DNA of 64,000 bases, taken from NCBI RefSeq assembly GCF_030272615.1, contig NC_081407.1, forward strand, positions 435,706,230-435,770,229, given 5' to 3'. A program made the position numbers and the translations under genes. Of this stretch, positions 1-12,900 are shown piece by piece; the first letter of the stretch is position 1; each line of letters opens with the position of its first letter. The notes beneath the pieces were generated by a model. The model was not told the origin of the DNA and did not search any database. It worked only from the letters and a program-made list of their open reading frames with translations. The DNA comes from Cryptomeria japonica (Eukaryota; Streptophyta; Pinopsida; Cupressales; Cupressaceae).

Positions 1-946
1 CTCCTTCTGTTTTACGGGAAGTAAAGTAGACATGACATATAATTAATTTTAAAATTTAATTTTAATTATTTTTATAATATATTTATTTCATTACAATTCA
101 TCCCTTGTTTCATTATAATTATATTTCTCAAAATAACAAATATTTTTTAATTGAATAGTTTGTGCATCACTAACTTTTGAAATAGCTTTCACTCTAAACT
201 AAGTTATACCAATAAATTTAAATTTGACTAATTCTAAACCATATAATCTTACAATTCTAAACCTTATTTGTGTTTATATATATAAACAAAAGGAACTTTT
301 TAAAACTATTTTTTAAATAGAAACAATGAATAATAATTTTTCAAAATATAAATTTAAATGTAAAGATTAAATAATTGTTACTTTGTGGATGGCTTATTTT
401 ATTTTCTTTGTTGTATTATTAAGATTGAAAAATCCAAGTAGAATAATAATAGCTATTCATGATATTACAATTTGCATGGTTGTTGATAGATTGTTTTAAT
501 TTATATATTCTAAAAGACAAATAAATATACTATCTAAGATATATTTTTTCATCATTTTTAACTTCCATACAACAATTATTGTCAATAAATTATATAATGC
601 TAGAAATTAATTTTCTTGTGTTCAAAATATTGTTAAAATTTATATTTCAATCGATTGAAATTTCAAAGGTCTTTAAAAATCAATATTGAAAGGTTTTATT
701 TTTTAAACATTATTTGGTGCATGAACATTTATTCTATTATTTTTATTAATTATTTGGAGAGTTTTGGATTGTGAATGGTCTGAAAATAAAATATTAATTT
801 CATCAAATAATATAGTTTTATTATGTTTTGATTAAAATATTGTTAATATAATTTCTAATTTTATTTTAAAAATATTTATACAAATATTAATATTAAGAAA
901 TTAAAATTTTCAAATATTTTATATAGATTAAAAAAGAACATGTATA
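1..946. other. AT-rich flank of the LINE, no gene
   Basis: No open frame or family motif is visible here. A block at about 275-450 (containing aaaactattttttaaatag and then taaagattaaat) resembles 7460-7650 on the far side of the LINE. The bases just before the LINE (about 915-946) also resemble 7460-7500. I read this as a diverged local repeat that the LINE landed in. Confidence 0.5.
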
Positions 947-956
947 ATATTTGCAA

Positions 957-2576
957 AGATGGGGGGATATGCATTATTTTCAATTATTGTCTGTGAATGC
1001 TTTTATTATTGTCTTTGGTTCTTCTTCTTTCAGAGATGAGGTATTAAGAACTTTGCATCATTGGTTTGGAAAACATTTAATTTCAATTGCGGCTTGGAAA
1101 CCTTTTTTTGTTCCTTCTTGGTCTAGTTCGAAACTTATTCCTTTCTGGTTTGGTTTACCTAAAATTCCTTTTGAATTTATGGATCCAAATGTTCTTGAGA
1201 AAATTGGAAATACTATTGGAACTTTTTTAACATCTAAAATGGACTTTGTGGATGGGGAGGTTATGGTAAAAATTTGTGTTCTTATTAACCCTAACAATGT
1301 TTGTCCCCGTACTTGTAATATCAAGTCTCATGATGGTATTTGGCACCAGTCAATTGAGAAATTAGATACAGAGCTTCTTAAGTCTCCTTTACTTTTGGAT
1401 GCTCCGTTACTTATGGATTTTAAGAAAAACCAGCAGGTTGTTGGCTCTATCTCTAAATCCCTTAATAAAGATAGTTTGTCGGTGGGACCTTCGGTTGAAG
1501 GATGTGGAAATGTCTCTTCGCATAAATTGGTAGAAACAGGTCACATTAATCTTGAAAATTATTAATTGTGTCGTAGTTCTGGGAAACCCAATGTTCACAC
1601 TTTGGGTTCAGTCTCACTTTCGTCTTTACTGAAGACATTTTCTAATAACAAGGGTATAGTGGATGGTAATCCCCCGATGAATGGAGTAGATCATCCATTG
1701 ATGATAGATTGCCCTAAGATGCCAAATAATCACACAAAGGGTAAGGGCGACAATTTGTCTTCATGCACTCAAAAGGAGGTTTTCGATTCTTCAAAGAATG
1801 TGAATTTAGATAAAAATGCAGTGGTTGATAGGGAAACTATTAAACAGGTACCTGCCATACGTTTTCCTAATGATGCTTCTTTAGTTCAGGAAATTAAGAT
1901 TTTGGTGTCTAATAATTCCCTTCTGAATGTTGAAATTAATATGGCTAATGAATCTTCCTTAGGGAATAGTAATCCATCAGAGGTTGTCCCTGTTATTATG
2001 CCAAATGAGAATTTGGTTTAGCAAGTAAAAGATATTTTTAACAATCATGCAGATCAAATGGATGAGGGTATTACTGATAGAGTTGTTTGTTCGATTGAGA
2101 ATGATTTGGGGGGTATAAACTCGACCCTTCCAATTTCTGCATCTGCTAATCCTTTTGCGGTTTTGGCTACAATAGAGTTGGGTTTTGAAGATAATCCATT
2201 TATCCTGGCTTCTCCAAAGCCATGCAAGAGTTTACCAATTGTCCAAACAACTCCGGTTTTTTCACCATCGGTGGTTTCACCTAGGAGAGGTAGGCCTCCA
2301 AATAATCTTAAGACTCAAATGGAAATTGATGATGGAATTCAAAAGACTTTGTCCCTTTCTCCTACTAGTGGGTAAGGGAGGCATTCGGTCTCTCTTGGTA
2401 GGCCTACAAAAACATGCCTAACTCGAGTAAGTGTAAAAAGAAAGAGGAGTAAAAGATTTGTGACTAGTCCTCCTGTGACAAGATCAGGGGTTGTGAAACG
2501 TAATTTACAAGGTTGCTTTGGGGAAAGCAAAAATTCTCCAATTAATGGGAAGAGGGGAGCTTTAGCCTCCCCTTGA
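957..2576 (+). pseudogene. LINE ORF1, DUF4283-type nucleic-acid-binding protein, N-terminus missing
   Basis: One frame runs from the truncation point to the TGA at 2574-2576, interrupted by stops at 1563, 2019 and 2373. The first 80 residues fit the DUF4283 domain found in plant LINE ORF1 proteins: a hydrophobic stretch ending in HHWFGKHLISIAAWKPFF, then IPFWFGLPKIPFEFMDPN and LEKIGNTIGTFL. The following 400 residues are low-complexity, rich in Ser, Asn and Pro, and end in a basic patch (VKRKRSKR near 2430). No zinc knuckle is visible. In the family this protein binds the LINE RNA. The stops at 1563 and 2019 can each be explained by CAA or CAG becoming TAA or TAG. ORF1 ends 5 bases before the ORF2 ATG, typical of tightly packed LINE ORFs. 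Confidence 0.75.
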
Positions 2577-2581
2577 GGACA

Positions 2582-5500
2582 ATGAGAATTATTTCTTGGA
2601 ATGTTAGGGGCTTAAATGCCCCTAACAAGAGACGCTTAATTAAGTCCCAGATGGACTTAATTAACTGTGATATTTTTATGTTGCAAGAAACAAAGTTGTC
2701 AAAGGAGTCTGCTGATTTGGTTTTTTCATCTTGGAGAAGGTGGAATTTTCTTTCTTCTCTAGCTTGTGGTGCTTCAGGAGGTTTGGCACTGCTTTGGAAT
2801 AATTATAATATTGAGGTATAGTTAGTGGCATCTGCTACAAATTGGATGTTGGCTTTAGTTATAAGCAAGATTTCGAAGGTTAAATTCTGGCTTTTTTACA
2901 TTTATGCTCCGTCAAGTATTCAAGGGAAGAGTAAGTTATGGGGTGAATTAAAGAGGATATCTTCTCCCTTAAAACATGGTTCCTTTATTATCTTCGGGTA
3001 TGATTTTAATGCTATCACTAATTTAGATGAGAAAAGAGGAGGCGTTTTCCCTAATAAAAGGATTATGGATGACTTTGGGGATTTCATTTCTGATATGAGC
3101 CTTTTTTATTGTAAGTCTCAGAATGGAGTTTTCACATGGACAAACATGAGAAGGGATTTTTCTCTGATTGCTGAGAGATTAGATCGGTTTTTGTTATCTG
3201 AGAATTGGATTGATTCAGATTTTGAATTATTTTCCTCTATTCTATCGGTCTCAAGTTCTAATCATTTTCCAATTTGCCTTTCAGTTATTGAGGATAAGAC
3301 TTCTTTTAAGTCTCCATTTAAATTTGAGCCCATGTGGTTTAGGGATTCTTCCTTTTTGCCTCTGCTTATGAAATGGTGGAATTTTGCTCCTTTTTGTTCT
3401 GGGTCTCGTATGTTTTAGATTGCTAAGAAGTTAAGTTATTTGAAATTGAATATTAGGGAATGGAATATCTCACATTTTAAGAACATTTTTCAGGAGAAAC
3501 AAAGGATTCAAGATATGATTGAGTGTCTTAATACTCATGTGCTTCAACATGGTATGGTGCCACAAGTTTTTGATGAATTGAAGTCACTAAAATTATAGCT
3601 TGAGGAGGTGTTACCTAGAGAGGAAATCTATTGGAGATAGAAATCTAGAGAGTTATGGCTTTCAGATGGTGACAGGAACACAAAATGTTTTCATTCTTCA
3701 ACTAAGATTAAAAGATGTAAGAATAGAATATCTTGTATTCAGTGTCAGAATGGGAATTTATTGACAGAGCCAGAGGACATTGCTTCAAAGGCAGTTAGGT
3801 TTTTTAAGTCATTATTATCTTTGGAAAATGGAAATCTCAGCAATGATATTATATCTAATATTCCTCCTTTAGTATCTTTGGAAGACAATAAGATGTTGAT
3901 GTCTTCCTTCTCCTTAGAAGAAGTTAAATCCAGATAAAGCTCTAGGAGCAGATGATTTTACTCCTTTATTTTTTCAGAAATGTTGGGATTTTGTGGGAAA
4001 TGATGTTTTATTGGCTCTTGAGGAAGCTAGGAGAAATAGGTCTATTTTAAAAGAACTTAATACTACAATGATTGCAATTATTCCTAAAAAAGAGGATACT
4101 AAGACTTTTGTTGACTTCCACCCCATTGCTTTATGTAATACTTTGTATAACATATTTATGAAGGCAATTTCCCTTAGGTTGGCAAATTTTTTACCTAGGA
4201 TCGTTTCATTGGAGCAAGGTGGTTTTGTTCCTGGAAGGGAGATGGCAAAGGGTACAATTGTAGCACATGAGGTGTTGCATTCTATTTCCACCCAAAGAAC
4301 CCTGGCCATGATACTTAAACTAGACATGATGAAGGCTTATGATAGAGTAGAGTGGGGGGCTTTATGTGCTGTTCTTGAGAAGTTAGGTTTTTCCAAGGCC
4401 TGGGTCAAATGGATTTGTGCATGTATTTCTTTTGCAAGATTCTTGGTTTTATTTAATGGTTGTCCTTGTGGTTTTTTCACTTCCTCTAGGGGTTTGAGAC
4501 AGGGAGATCCCCTTTCTCCCTTTTTGTTTATTCTCCTAGCCGAAACCTTTAGTTGGGCTATTAGGGCTACTAAAGTGGGGGGGCTTTGGGAAGGTATAAG
4601 GATTCAGAATATTCCCCAAAGTATTTCTCATTGTCTCTTTGCAGATGATACTCTGTTGTTTGGACATGCTTTGTTAGTAGAGGCAAAAGTGATTAAAGGA
4701 ATAATATAAAATTATGCATCATTTTCTGGTCAGAAAGTGAATGGTGATAAATCAAAGATTTTTTTCCTTAATACATCACAACTGGTTCAACATAGGTTGC
4801 AATCCTTTTGGGGATTTGAGATTGGAAATCTTCCATGTACTTACCTTGGGATTCCTTTCTTTGTTAAACAGGATAAGATTGGTTTTTGGGATAAGATTAT
4901 TCCGGTCATTTCTAAAAGAATTCTCTCATGGAATCATAGATGGTTTAATTTTTTTTTTAAATTGTTCTCATCAAGTCTGTTTTGAATGTTGTTCCCATAT
5001 ATCTCATGTCTGTTTTGAAGTCTCGAAAAGCAGCTATTGTTAGTTTACAAGATACTCTTAGAGATTTTCTTTGGAACAATAATAAAGATGGCAAGAAGAA
5101 ACTCCCTTTAGTTGCATGGGAAAAGGTATGTTTGCCTAAGGAACTTGGGGGAACAAGAATTCGGAGTCTGGAAAATCAAAATTTAGCCTTAGGTGCTAAG
5201 TTGGTTTGGAAATTATATGACAACCCTAGCTCCTTATGGACATAGATTATGTTTGCCAAATATTTAAATAATGGACCGAGAGAGTACATTTTTAAAGTCT
5301 CAAATTTGCCTTTGGGTTCTACTATTTGGAATTTCCTTTGTAAATGTAGATCAGTTATTTTGCCTCATCTCTCATGGATTGTTCATAATGGTCGAAAGGT
5401 CAGATTCTGGGATGAAGTATGGAATGGACACACACCTTTGGTGAATATTAGGGATTGGTCTCCTCTGATCATTGTTCTTTCCTCCCTTTAGGGTGTTTTT

Positions 5501-6753
5501 GTAGCAAATTATTTTGAAATTGTGACTAGTGGACCCCTTAAGCTAGCTAGATGGAAGTAGATTGATTTCTTAGATGTTGATCAAAATATGAAATTAGATT
5601 TTTAGAAGATTTTGGGGGATATAATTGTATTTCTTTCTGATTCTGAGGATGAACTTATTTGGACAAAGAATATTTCTGGTAAGTACACTGTTAAAGATGG
5701 TTACAACTCTCTTATGGTTGCTAAAGATTCATCATCTTGGCCTTATAAGTTGTTTTGGCATTCGGCTTGTCTTCTTAAAGCTGGAGCCTTTGCTTGGTTG
5801 GCAGTTTAGGACAGAGTCCTTATAGGTATGAGACTAGACAGGCTTGGTATTACTGTTGTTTTCCCTTGTGTCCTTTGTAACAAAAATTTAGAATCTTCTT
5901 CATACTTGTTCCTACATTGTGATTATGCTTATGAATGTTGGCAGTGGTTGTTTGAGAAGTTAAATATATCCTTTGTTATTGGTAAGGATCTCATTTCCCA
6001 TTTCAGATTTGGCCCTTTATGTTTGCCTCATCTTTTTATGCATGCCTTTGGATCATATCTCCATCTATTGTGATTTGGAATGTTTGGCTAGAGAGAAACA
6101 ACAGGATATTTAAAAAAACAAGGTCTCATGTGTCTGAGGTTCTATTAAAAATTGAGTCTTCAATCTCTGAGGTTGCTTTATCATTTATTTATAAGAATTT
6201 GGAAAATCTTACTTCTTTTTCGCACTGGGATAGTAGAGTTACTAGAGTTTGGAAGTTGCTGTCAGTTTTACCCTCTCATGGTTCAATTTTAAAAAAGAAT
6301 GATGCAATAGGTAAGAGATGCTCTGCTAGATGGAAACCTCCTCCGCAGGGGCACTTTAAACTAAATTTTGATGGGGCCTCTCGTGGTAACCCTGGGCTGG
6401 CTGGGGTAGGCATGGTAATTTATGATCACAATGCAAATTTTATTCGAGCTAAGTGTCATGCTATTGGTTTTAAAACTAACAATTATGCGGAATTTCATGC
6501 TTTGTCTTTTGGTTTGGATATGGCAATCTCTTTGGGAATTAAGGACTTAATAATTGAAGGAGATTCTATGGTGATTATTCAATGTGTTATGAAAAAGAAA
6601 TCGAATTGTTGGAATTTGCAGTATATACTTGATCCCATTTTACAAAAATTAGAATTGTTTGAATCTTTCTTGGTATCCCATTTTTACAGAGAAGTTAATA
6701 AGATTGCGGATTATTTGGCAAATTTAGCCATTGATAGCAATGCTAATCAGTGA
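2582..6753 (+). pseudogene. LINE ORF2: endonuclease, reverse transcriptase, zf-RVT, RNase H
   Basis: The chosen start is ATG 2582, giving MRIISWNVRGLN, the classic N-terminus of a plant LINE AP-like endonuclease. The nuclease region continues with QETKLS, GGLALLWN, a GYDFNAI block (usually GDFN) and SSNHFPI (usually SDHxPI), so some active-site positions are altered. The reading frame shifts near 3930. The RT follows with KALGADDF, GFVPGRE, LKLDMMKAYDRVEW, GLRQGDPLSPFLF and the catalytic LFADDTLLF near 4640, all intact. A second shift falls in a T-run near 4955. A zf-RVT region with C..C and H..C pairs lies at about 5690-5960, and a third shift near 6050. The final domain (6352-6740) is RNase H: FDGASRGNPG, NNYAEFHAL, EGDSMVII and NKIADYLANLA retain all four acidic positions. 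Nonsense codons occur at about 2819, 3416, 3597, 3639, 4707, 5243, 5489, 5558 and 5603, several clearly former Trp or Gln codons. Confidence 0.85.
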
Positions 6754-7323
6754 GAGGTGGGTTTTGAGGAAATTCCTTCTAGGGTATGGGAAGGTTTGCA
6801 GCAATAGTTATATGATTTTCTTGAGTAATGTTGATGTAAAATTTTATGATGATAATTATTCCCACTTTCCCCTTTCATTTCAAGTATTCATGTTCATTGT
6901 CTAGAGGAGAGTTCGAGCTCATGGTATTTGATACAATAGTGCTTTTCCAAAGGTTTTTTGATACTTTCTTTTTTGGCAAGTAGGTTTTTGGCTCATGGGA
7001 TTTGGCACAGGGCTTTGGAAAATTTTGTCTTCTTCCATTGGTAGCAGCTGTGGAGTCTTCATTTGAAAATTATCCGATGGGTTTTTTTGGCAAATTGTCA
7101 TATGGGCTCTATGCAAAACTGATATTATATGTGTTGTGACCGCATTTTGTATGTGGTTTTGGGCGGGGTGCATAAACTGATCTGTTAGATACTATAGGTT
7201 TATTTTATGAGCTGTGACTAGAGGTTTTCTTCCCAGGGTTCTTTCCTCCGATATGCTCTTTGAATCCTATGTAAAAAATAAAAAATATTAATAAAAAAGT
7301 TTAGTGGAATAATCCACTTTTAA

Positions 7324-7326
<3 letters not shown>
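6754..7326 (+). other. LINE 3' untranslated region and A-rich tail
   Basis: This is non-coding sequence downstream of the ORF2 stop. It ends in an A-rich stretch (tgtaaaaaataaaaaat, about 7269-7310) just before the AT microsatellite, as expected for the 3' end of a LINE transcript. Confidence 0.6.

Positions 7327-7391
<65 letters not shown>
7327..7391. repeat. (AT)n microsatellite at the LINE 3' end
   Basis: About 32 uninterrupted AT dinucleotides directly follow the LINE A-rich tail and run into the 3' target duplication. It probably expanded from the tail or the AT-rich target. Confidence 0.95.
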
Positions 7392-7393
<2 letters not shown>

Positions 7394-7394
7394 C

Positions 7395-8743
7395 TACATT
7401 TTTAATATTATTAATTTTTATAGTTTAACAAAGGTTTTGATAATATAATGTTTAATTTGCTTTTAATATAGATTTAAAAAGGAAGATATAGTATAATATT
7501 TACTACATTTTTCAAAACTATTTTTTAACAGAAATAATGAGTAATATTTTTTGAAAATTAAAATTTATGTATAAAGATTAAATATGTGTTACTTTGCCAT
7601 GGATTATTTTAGTTTTAGTTTCTTTATTATTCATATTAAAAAGACATCCAAATTTTCCTAAAATATAGGAATAGTTGTCAATGCCAAAAATTGGGTAAAT
7701 AAGTTCATATGCTTGTCATGAGAAATAGCCTTATTATGCCTCAAAATGTTGATATTTCAAATATCACCAATCAAAATGGAGGAAAAATAGATTTGTATTT
7801 ACTTGGCATAAAAAATGGTCATTTACATAAAGCTAAAACATTAAAATCGATTGTATGACAAATAATAAATTGTTTTGATTGGTTCAAATAAAATTATTTA
7901 ATCGCTAGTTAAAAATGTAGCCTAGCCTATAGTTCCATGCCATGGTAGGAACTAATAAAAGTATATTAACACACTAAACAAATTTAACATTATAACAAAT
8001 AACTATAATAACTCTTTTTTTAATTGAATATGATGGATTAGGGTTTGATTTTGTATTACACAAGATTGCATAGTGATCCCAAAATTGTTTAATGTTTAGA
8101 AAAAATAGATAAGTAATCAATTGTATGTTTTAGATCAAATTTGCATGCATACAAATATTTATTTTATGTTAATTGATGTGGATCATATTCATGGATTCAA
8201 AGTTTGTGTGAAAAATGATTTGCAATATTTTGATCACTTGAAATATATTTATTTGACTTTCTAGAAACCAAATTTGTAAAACAAGTGATGATGATTTTTC
8301 TATTAAAGGAATTTGTTGATAAGAATATTTTCTTTTGTTAAAGCTTATAAGATAGAATAAAAAATTTGAATGCCCTCATAGTTTGAAGAATACACAAAGA
8401 CATTATTACCATTTTTATGTAGGTGAAGTCACATTAGAAATGCATTGCAATACAAAGTCAAATATGGTCCATACTATAGTGCATGCTATAAATGTTGACA
8501 ACTTAGCACAAACATTTTGACCATGCTTCACACCATTGAAACTAACGAAGAAAAGAGTGGTGTCGAATAACAAAATAAAACTAATGAAAACCAAACCAAA
8601 AATGACAACATAAACATCATTATTTATGGCTAAACTTCAAAGACGTATTCATTTATATTAAAAATAATTATCACTAATAAATTAAAGTTTGCATTTTGTG
8701 ATTTGTACTCTTCGATATATTACTCAAAATATATTTTACTATC
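7395..8743. other. AT-rich intergenic sequence, no gene
   Basis: No coding signal was seen. The stretch at 7460-7650 is a diverged copy of about 275-450, so this segment appears to continue the sequence that hosted the LINE. The last five bases (8744-8748, ATTGT) after this interval are the 5' target duplication of the next LTR element. Confidence 0.5.
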
Positions 8744-8748
8744 ATTGT

Positions 8749-8890
8749 TGTAATGCCATAAAAATGGTCACCTAAACCATTGGCCCCTAATCTTGACTAC
8801 ATCACCAAGGTCCTAACCAAAGACAATTAAATCTTTCTTGAGCACCTAATTAATTAATTTCTAAATCATCAATGTCACATGGCAAATAAA
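8749..8890 (+). repeat. 5' LTR, first part
   Basis: This matches the first 142 bases of the 3' LTR at 28051 (shared aaaatggtcacctaaacc and caccaaggtcctaaccaaag). It ends at the TAAA target copy used by the nested transposon. Confidence 0.95.
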
Positions 8891-8934
8891 GGGTCAGTGC
8901 AAGAAGATGAGTCCACTTTTTGGCCAAAAAGTGG
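8891..8934 (+). repeat. Left terminal inverted repeat plus perfect 22-bp palindrome
   Basis: 8891-8912 is the left terminal inverted repeat. It is followed directly by a perfect 22-bp palindrome at 8913-8934 (arms CCACTTTTTGG and CCAAAAAGTGG), which could form a cruciform or bind transposase. Confidence 0.88.
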
Positions 8935-9155
8935 AAGTGTTTTCCCTGTTTTTCAGATTTTGTCTCATTTGAGCTTAAATTTTGGAACACTTAGAGATTG
9001 AATCTTGGAAAAAGTCAGTAATATAAAAGATAGCCCTCTAAGAGTACTTTTCAAATATTTAATTTATTTTAATACCCACATAAAAAAATAACTTTTTGAA
9101 TGGAGTTTTTAAAACTATGTTTTAAAAATGCATGTTTTAGGACCATACCATGCAT

Positions 9156-9340
9156 GTGTACGACCCACACTTTTGGACACAATTAAAATTATTTTCTCAA
9201 ACTGTTTTGGGAAATGGTTTGTAACACACTGAAGATTGATGAGCATATTTTTCTGTATTTTTTTTTCAAATATTTTTTTTTAATTAATTTTTTAATGGTC
9301 GTAATTATCTTTTTAAAAATTTGACGTGTACGACCCACAT
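9156..9340 (+). repeat. Subterminal direct repeat GTGTACGACCCACA, two copies
   Basis: The 14-mer GTGTACGACCCACA occurs at 9156-9169 and 9326-9339, 170 bp apart, near the left end of the transposon. It is a candidate transposase-binding motif by analogy with other plant DNA transposons. Confidence 0.6.
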
Positions 9341-9699
9341 AATTTGACGTAAACTTAGCTTTTTTTGAATTTTTTTTTTTAAATAGAAAATAATTTTGTG
9401 TAGATTGATGACATAATTTTTTTTTCGAAATTCATTAAAATAAAAAAGTTATTAAATTAAGAAAATTAGTTAATATTTCAAATTTATGGACCTGATTTAG
9501 TATAAATTAAATGAAAAATAGTTAAAATAATCAATTTTTAAATAAATTTACATATTTAGAATCTAGACAATATAATTTGAAATGGGCTTTAATTTCATAT
9601 AAAAATTCTCTGATTAGAGGCACATAAACTATTTCAGAAGTTCATATTTGTGCTTTCATTCATGGAGCTTTGAATTTGCAAGTTCATGTCTCAGGTGTG

Positions 9700-9830
9700 G
9701 CCATCCCAGGCCTATCCCGGGCCTAATCCTGAGGCAAGTGGCGGGTTGTGGATTCAAATTTTACAGAACGATGCCCATTGGATTTAATAACGGGCCCCCA
9801 TTTCTAAATAACCGTTACTATAAAAAAAAA
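9700..9830 (+). repeat. Left GC-rich subterminal module
   Basis: A short GC-rich island in an otherwise AT-rich element. It has ATCCCGGGCC and then TAACGGGCCCCCATTT (about 9790). The same TAACGGGCCCCCATTT recurs near the right end (about 19466), which ties both ends to one element. Confidence 0.65.
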
Positions 9831-9980
9831 GATAGATTGCATCGATTTACCACACTATCATTGAAATCCGTACTGACAAAGATTTTTTACATCATTTGGC
9901 AGTACTTTTGAATATTTTTTACATGATTTTTTGAAGAACTCAGTAAAAAGATATTATTTTTTGAAGAGGAGTTTGTAAAG

Positions 9981-12900
9981 ATGGGTTCTAAGCAATGTCA
10001 AAAGAAAAAAAAGAGGACAATGACAGCGGACGAAATTCAAGCACAAAGAGAGAAGGAGGCAAAACACCAAAGAGATCAAAGATCACAACAACAATAATTG
10101 AATAACACTTCTGAAGCATCTAGTTTAGTGCCTGTTGTAGATGAGACCATTGAAGACATCATGATGGATGCAAGAAATGTAGAACCACACATGGGTATGA
10201 CTGTTGATGCAAATGTTCATGTGGATGTGAATCCTGGTATGTTTTTAAATCCCGATGACTATGATGCCAATCAAATTGCTGATTTAAATGAAGCTGGATA
10301 TAAATTTCATACACCAATATGAAAAGAAATAAAAATTGAAAATATTACACCACCCTCTCTGAAAGAAAATGAATGTAATTTGTTTACTATTGATAGCAAT
10401 GTGCTAGATAATCTTAATGGGTTAGTTTCTTGGAGACAAATCAGAACACATGTGAACAAATTATATAAACAATTGTTCTATAATAAATAGTTAGGATTCC
10501 AATGTCAATTAATGCTACAATTAATAAAAATGTTAAAAATGTGTAAAGTCATGAAAAAAATAGGTATTTATGCAAAACCAAAAAGAAAAGATGAATCATA
10601 TAAGCAAGTTGTATCTACTGCTGCCAGTGCCATCGATTCTATTAAAAAAACAAGTTGATCTAAAGATAAGAATGCAACACGTAGAGTTATAACGACTGCT
10701 ATAGTTGACAAAATGATTGTTAGTAAAAGAATGTTAAGTGATATAAGTGGCTATTTGAACTTACATCGTAGAACCTTGTCAAGAGCGGCCAAAAGAAGAG
10801 ACACAATTGAAATTGATCCACTAAACCATTGTTGGAGTTTTAGTGGTAGACTTCAAAGGTCGGACATGAAATTAAATGATGAAACTAAATAATTAATTGC
10901 AAAATTTTGGCATGATAACACTAGAGTTTCATCAAATGCTAGATATGTTTTAAAGTTAAGGGTGGGATCAAAAATTCGTGATCCTCATCCAAAACATCTT
11001 CTTGACATGACTCAAACGAAATTCTTTAACAAATTTAGTGATGAATCTGTGTTAATGAATTTACGAATTAGTCAAAGATCATTTGAAAAATGCAAACCCT
11101 GGTATGTTAAAATCAATAAACAAAGAATATCTTGTTGTTGTAAAACTCATGTTCAGTTTCGTTACTATTATGATGTTTTTCAATATATACGTTGTATGTT
11201 GCATGGTAATGATCTTGTGGAGGATTGTGGTGTTTATGTTCCACCTGAAACTATAAAAGATTTTATTGGAAGTTTATTTTGTAAACCACCTAATGAACAA
11301 TTATTTCTTTCCAGTTCATGCATTTATGGCCTTTGCAATTTATGTGGGAACTATTCTTCAATAGGTGAATGTTTGCATGAACATGTTTCATCTAAGTTTG
11401 GACAAAAAATGGTTGATGTTAGGAGATTTAAAAATATAGAATACCCTCTAAAGGATGGAAAGATGGGGAAACATTTAGAATTGATTACAGAACAGAATAG
11501 TGTGAATGCATTTATTAGTGACTTTAAAACTCATATTGTTCCAAAATATGTGAAACATTCCCAACATGTCTGACGGCTTGATGGACAGTTTCGCATATGC
11601 AAGAACACATTTCCAGTTGGAAAAATAGTATCAGTTGTGGATTTTGCAGAAAACTATACTCTACAACCACAAGAGAAAACTCAATCACAATACTACAACT
11701 CAGTGCAAGTGGCCATATTTGTGCACATTATATATAGACATGACCATGATAGTACAGAAGATAATAGAAATTTTTTGAGGGAGTATCATTTCTATGTTAG
11801 TGATAATCGATTACACTCTTCAGAGTTTGTTCAACATTGCTTAAAGGTATTTTATGATAATCTTAAGGAAAGAGAAATTGACATGAAACAACATATGATA
11901 TGGTCAGATAACTGCACTGGACAATTCAAAAATGCAAGAATGTTTTATTGGCTATGCAAAGTTCACAAGATAACCAATGTCCAACATTTATGGAGTTTTT
12001 TTGAAGTGGGACATGGTAAGGGGGAACACGATGGAGCCGGTGCCTATATAAAAAGAGCTCTTGCTAGAGAACAATTGAAATTCGAGGATGTAGTGAAATT
12101 CAAAGATGCTTGTGCAGTTGTAGATTGGTGCAATTCAAAGTTGTCAAAAGGATCAATTGAAAACTCTACAATTCGACATTTCTTCTAGTTGATAGAGGAA
12201 GATAGTATTCCTATTCGGCATGATTGTAATACCATCATTGGATCAGCTAAATGGCATTCATTTAAGAGTTCTAATTCAAACACATGGACTATATTCACAA
12301 GGCAACTTGCTTGCTTTTGTCAGTTTTGTGTTTCCGAAGATTGGGAATTTTGTGAGAATAAAGAATGGGTTGAAGAATGGCAACAAAGATCATTGACACC
12401 CATAGATGCAAATGATTTGCATGAAAGAACTGATGAATATATGGATCAAATGTTTGCATCAAATGACTATGATCACATTTCAGATCTTATACAACAAGGT
12501 AAAATCATTTTTGAAATTTGTTTTGATTTATTAAATAGTACATATTTATGAAATCTTATAGTGTATATTTTTATTTTTATTTCTCATTAAATATTAAAAT
12601 AAAATTGTTTTGTGCACAGGACATGTCTATGTTGTTGTTGCACCAGAGGACAATGAAGAGGGGACAAAGTATTGGTTGGCTTGATGTGTAGAGCCAAAAC
12701 ATAAGCTAACCACTCCTTGAGTAAATGATGATGGTTATGACTATCCAACAAGATTTGTGGTTGTTGTTGGCACTTGGCTATGCAAATATCTAACAAGAAA
12801 GAATGGATTGCCCACATTTGAAGATTATGAATTAGAGAAGAAGATTATACATTACTCGCATTTGATAGTGGCAACTAATATAAAATTGGATAGATATCAT

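Larger units (their letters stand above)
955..7386 (+). mobile_element. 5'-truncated plant LINE (L1-like) with RNase H
   Basis: Non-LTR retrotransposon that copies itself by target-primed reverse transcription. The order is ORF1 (DUF4283 type), a 5-base gap, ORF2 (endonuclease, RT, zf-RVT, RNase H), a 3' UTR, then an A-rich and (AT)n tail. The 8-mer ATATTTGC lies immediately before the element (947-954) and immediately after the tail (7387-7394). The base that follows the second copy (tacattttt) continues as it does in the related flanking repeat at about 7490, which supports this as the target duplication. ORF1 starts already inside its first domain, so the copy is 5'-truncated. It is old: there are many nonsense codons and at least three frameshifts. 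The TSD is plausible but short and partly merges with the microsatellite. Confidence 0.8.

Noticed and set aside
915-950. A 32-bp imperfect TSD for the LINE paired with about 7465-7500
   Set aside because: Similarity extends well past any TSD size and is better explained by the flanking duplicated block; the 8-bp ATATTTGC pair fits.
8913-8934. CACTA-type terminus (CCACTTTTTGG)
   Set aside because: The true end is 22 bases further out (GGGT), with a 4-bp TSD, where CACTA elements make 3 bp.
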